Below are positions 16,201 to 16,571 of a stretch of 16,571 nt of DNA, piece by piece. Positions within the stretch are counted from its first letter, which is position 1. Every line of letters begins with the position of its first letter. The notes under the pieces were generated by a model. The model had not been told where the DNA came from and made no database searches. It saw only the letters and a program-made list of their open reading frames with translations. Source of the DNA: Pseudomonadota bacterium (GTDB lineage: Bacteria > Desulfobacterota > Desulfobacteria > Desulfobacterales > Desulfobacteraceae). The stretch spans positions 1 to 16,571 of the forward strand of contig JAHJDU010000189.1 in NCBI GenBank assembly GCA_018812385.1, written 5' to 3'. The position numbers and the translations under genes were made by a program.

Positions 16201-16571
16201 GCTGTCTTAAGCCAATTTTCAGAAATCACCATTCCCCAAAAAAATAATGCCTTTGAAAAAGCCCAGAAAAAGCATGAAATAACAGATATTAGAGAATGGA
16301 ATTTTAAAGACCTTGAAGACTTTATTATCATAACCCAGGACAAGGAATTTACCCAAAAAGGCTACCCTGGCCTGAAAATTGAAACACAGCCTGATTCAAA
16401 AACCGGACAGGATTCAAAAACCCGACCTGATTCAAAAACCAGCCCCCAAATAATATCCCTCAGGCTTTTCAACTCAGAACAGGCTGCTCAAGCATCCCAT
16501 TGCCAGGGAATAAGACAATTATTTCAACTATATTATCCAGATGATTTCAAGGCGCTTAGAAAAGACATCAA
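13243..16571 (+). CDS. hrpA: ATP-dependent RNA helicase HrpA (DEAH box), 3' end outside window
   Basis: Cytoplasmic RNA helicase of the DEAH/RHA family, linked in E. coli to mRNA processing and rescue of stalled ribosomes. The frame is open from ATG 13243 to the window end, 1109 residues; E. coli HrpA has 1300, so roughly 190 are missing. Motifs in order: Walker A GETGSGKT (70-77), motif Ia TQPRRIAA, DEAH (167-170), SAT (199-201), the domain-2 segment ATNVAETSLTIPGIKYVVDTG, and motif VI QRLGRCGR (370-377). The winged-helix and ratchet regions follow (MARLPIDPKLSRIL), then the long HrpA-specific C-terminal region with the OB-fold and DUF3418-like parts. The first 40 residues are basic and include a short repeat (NPRKNPRKN). 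Only a weak ribosome-binding site precedes the ATG. The gene stands alone, divergent from the selenoprotein gene. Confidence 0.96.
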   Translation, partial: MYKPKKIDSKIDPKINPRKNPRKNQLVRKKKDRQFSRPSNIIFNPDLPITSKKQDIINAIKNNKVVIISGETGSGKTTQIPKFCLEAGQGIKGMIGCTQPRRIAAITVAKRIAEELNESIGQSVGYKIRFDDKTRGQTCIKIMTDGILLAETQGDRFLNEYDTIIVDEAHERSLNIDFTLGILRDLVKKRNDLKLIITSATIDTQKFSKAFDNAPIIEVTGRMYPVETIYMPFLNKEDENGTIEDQGYVEAAADAVNLLLSQSRSGDILVFMPTEQDIGETIELIRGKNHPRVTVLPLFARLSANDQAKIFSRQVGRKIIIATNVAETSLTIPGIKYVVDTGLARIPEYSPRTRTTSLPVSPISQSSANQRLGRCGRVENGICIRLFDEDDFNARPFFTSPEILRSNLAEVILRMISLNLGDVATFPFIDAPAPKSIKDGFDTLFELGAIKEEKSLKIQKKKKTYALTKIGRTMARLPIDPKLSRILIEADRNGCLKEAAIITTVLTISDPRQRPADKTQAADQKHALYKDPGSDFVTLLNIWNAVKTAEKEFNSRARLKKYCQDHFLSFKRMREWNEIHGQIIRILKDHDLQGEKEFTPPTGTSGMKAKEFEFGGPLYIALHKAILAGYLANIAHKKEKHLFSAAKGQQAMIFPGSGLFKTAGNWIVAAEFVKTSQLFARTVATIDPEWLEQVGKGLCVHTYSAPHWEKKRGEVIAKEQVSLFGLIIVNDRNIAYGKINPQESGEIFIRHALVQGEIHQKFEFMDHNLHLIGELETLEHKRRRKDILASEDDIFAFYQSRLSEPFYNIRTFSKFIKDQKNQDFLKMTMEDLQKSAIDEHEMSLFPDTLKMAQGKFRLEYEFNPGSKKDGITLNVPAASAMLVSKNSVDRLVPGLFEEKIAALIKALPKKYRVKLVPVSEKAAIIARELPTKDAPLFSMLSSFIQKRFDFAIPANIWSDKELPDHLKMRFSIRDEKGHEIKALRDKAVLSQFSEITIPQKNNAFEKAQKKHEITDIREWNFKDLEDFIIITQDKEFTQKGYPGLKIETQPDSKTGQDSKTRPDSKTSPQIISLRLFNSEQAAQASHCQGIRQLFQLYYPDDFKALRKDI
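16393..16446 (+). repeat. Three tandem 18-bp repeats inside hrpA encoding DSKTxx
   Basis: Units at 16393-16410, 16411-16428 and 16429-16446 encode DSKTGQ, DSKTRP and DSKTSP (residues 1051-1068). They look like an in-frame slippage expansion within a surface linker of the C-terminal region, just before the segment PQIISLRLF that resumes homology to HrpA. No function is implied. Confidence 0.85.

Overview
The window most likely comes from a Gram-negative, anaerobic sulfate-reducing member of the Desulfobacterota (Desulfobacula/Desulfobacterium-like; this is inference). The clues are moderate-to-low GC, an HdrD/DsrK-type iron-sulfur protein read through an in-frame UGA, a PUFA-synthase-like megasynthase, a YihG-type acyltransferase and a gamma/delta-type HrpA helicase. 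No plasmid or phage genes, insertion sequences, CRISPR arrays, tRNAs or rRNAs were seen.

Layout. (1) Positions 1-5575, minus strand: the first 1858 residues of a very large fatty-acid/polyketide synthase. Its order is two nitronate-monooxygenase-like (FabK/PfaD-like) flavin domains, a complete ketosynthase, a second ketosynthase that has lost both catalytic histidines (chain-length-factor-like), and an acyltransferase that runs off the window. (2) A 223-base divergent intergenic region holding a TGTACA palindrome. (3) Positions 5799-8178, plus strand: a sigma-54 activator followed 7 bases later by a lysophospholipid acyltransferase. The three genes look like a lipid module: synthase, regulator and an enzyme that could place the acyl product on phospholipid.

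(4) Positions 8191-11584, minus strand: parA, parB and an ispH-ubiA fusion, joined by 4-base overlaps or near-overlaps. The parA/parB junction carries three tandem 18-bp repeats that multiply a Shine-Dalgarno sequence. The UbiA half of the fusion has one aspartate missing from each of its two metal-binding motifs.

(5) Positions 11744-13063, minus strand: a single-gene unit ending in a clear intrinsic terminator. It encodes an HdrD/DsrK/TmcB-like electron-transfer protein of 439 residues. Normal ORF calling splits it into two pieces at an in-frame TGA. The codon sits where a conserved cysteine is expected and is followed, 22 bases later, by a hairpin loop typical of bacterial SECIS elements, so it is read here as selenocysteine.

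(6) Positions 13243-16571, plus strand: hrpA, a DEAH-box RNA helicase, cut by the window end.

The strongest discoveries are the selenoprotein, the domain order and degenerate second ketosynthase of the synthase, and the IspH-UbiA fusion.
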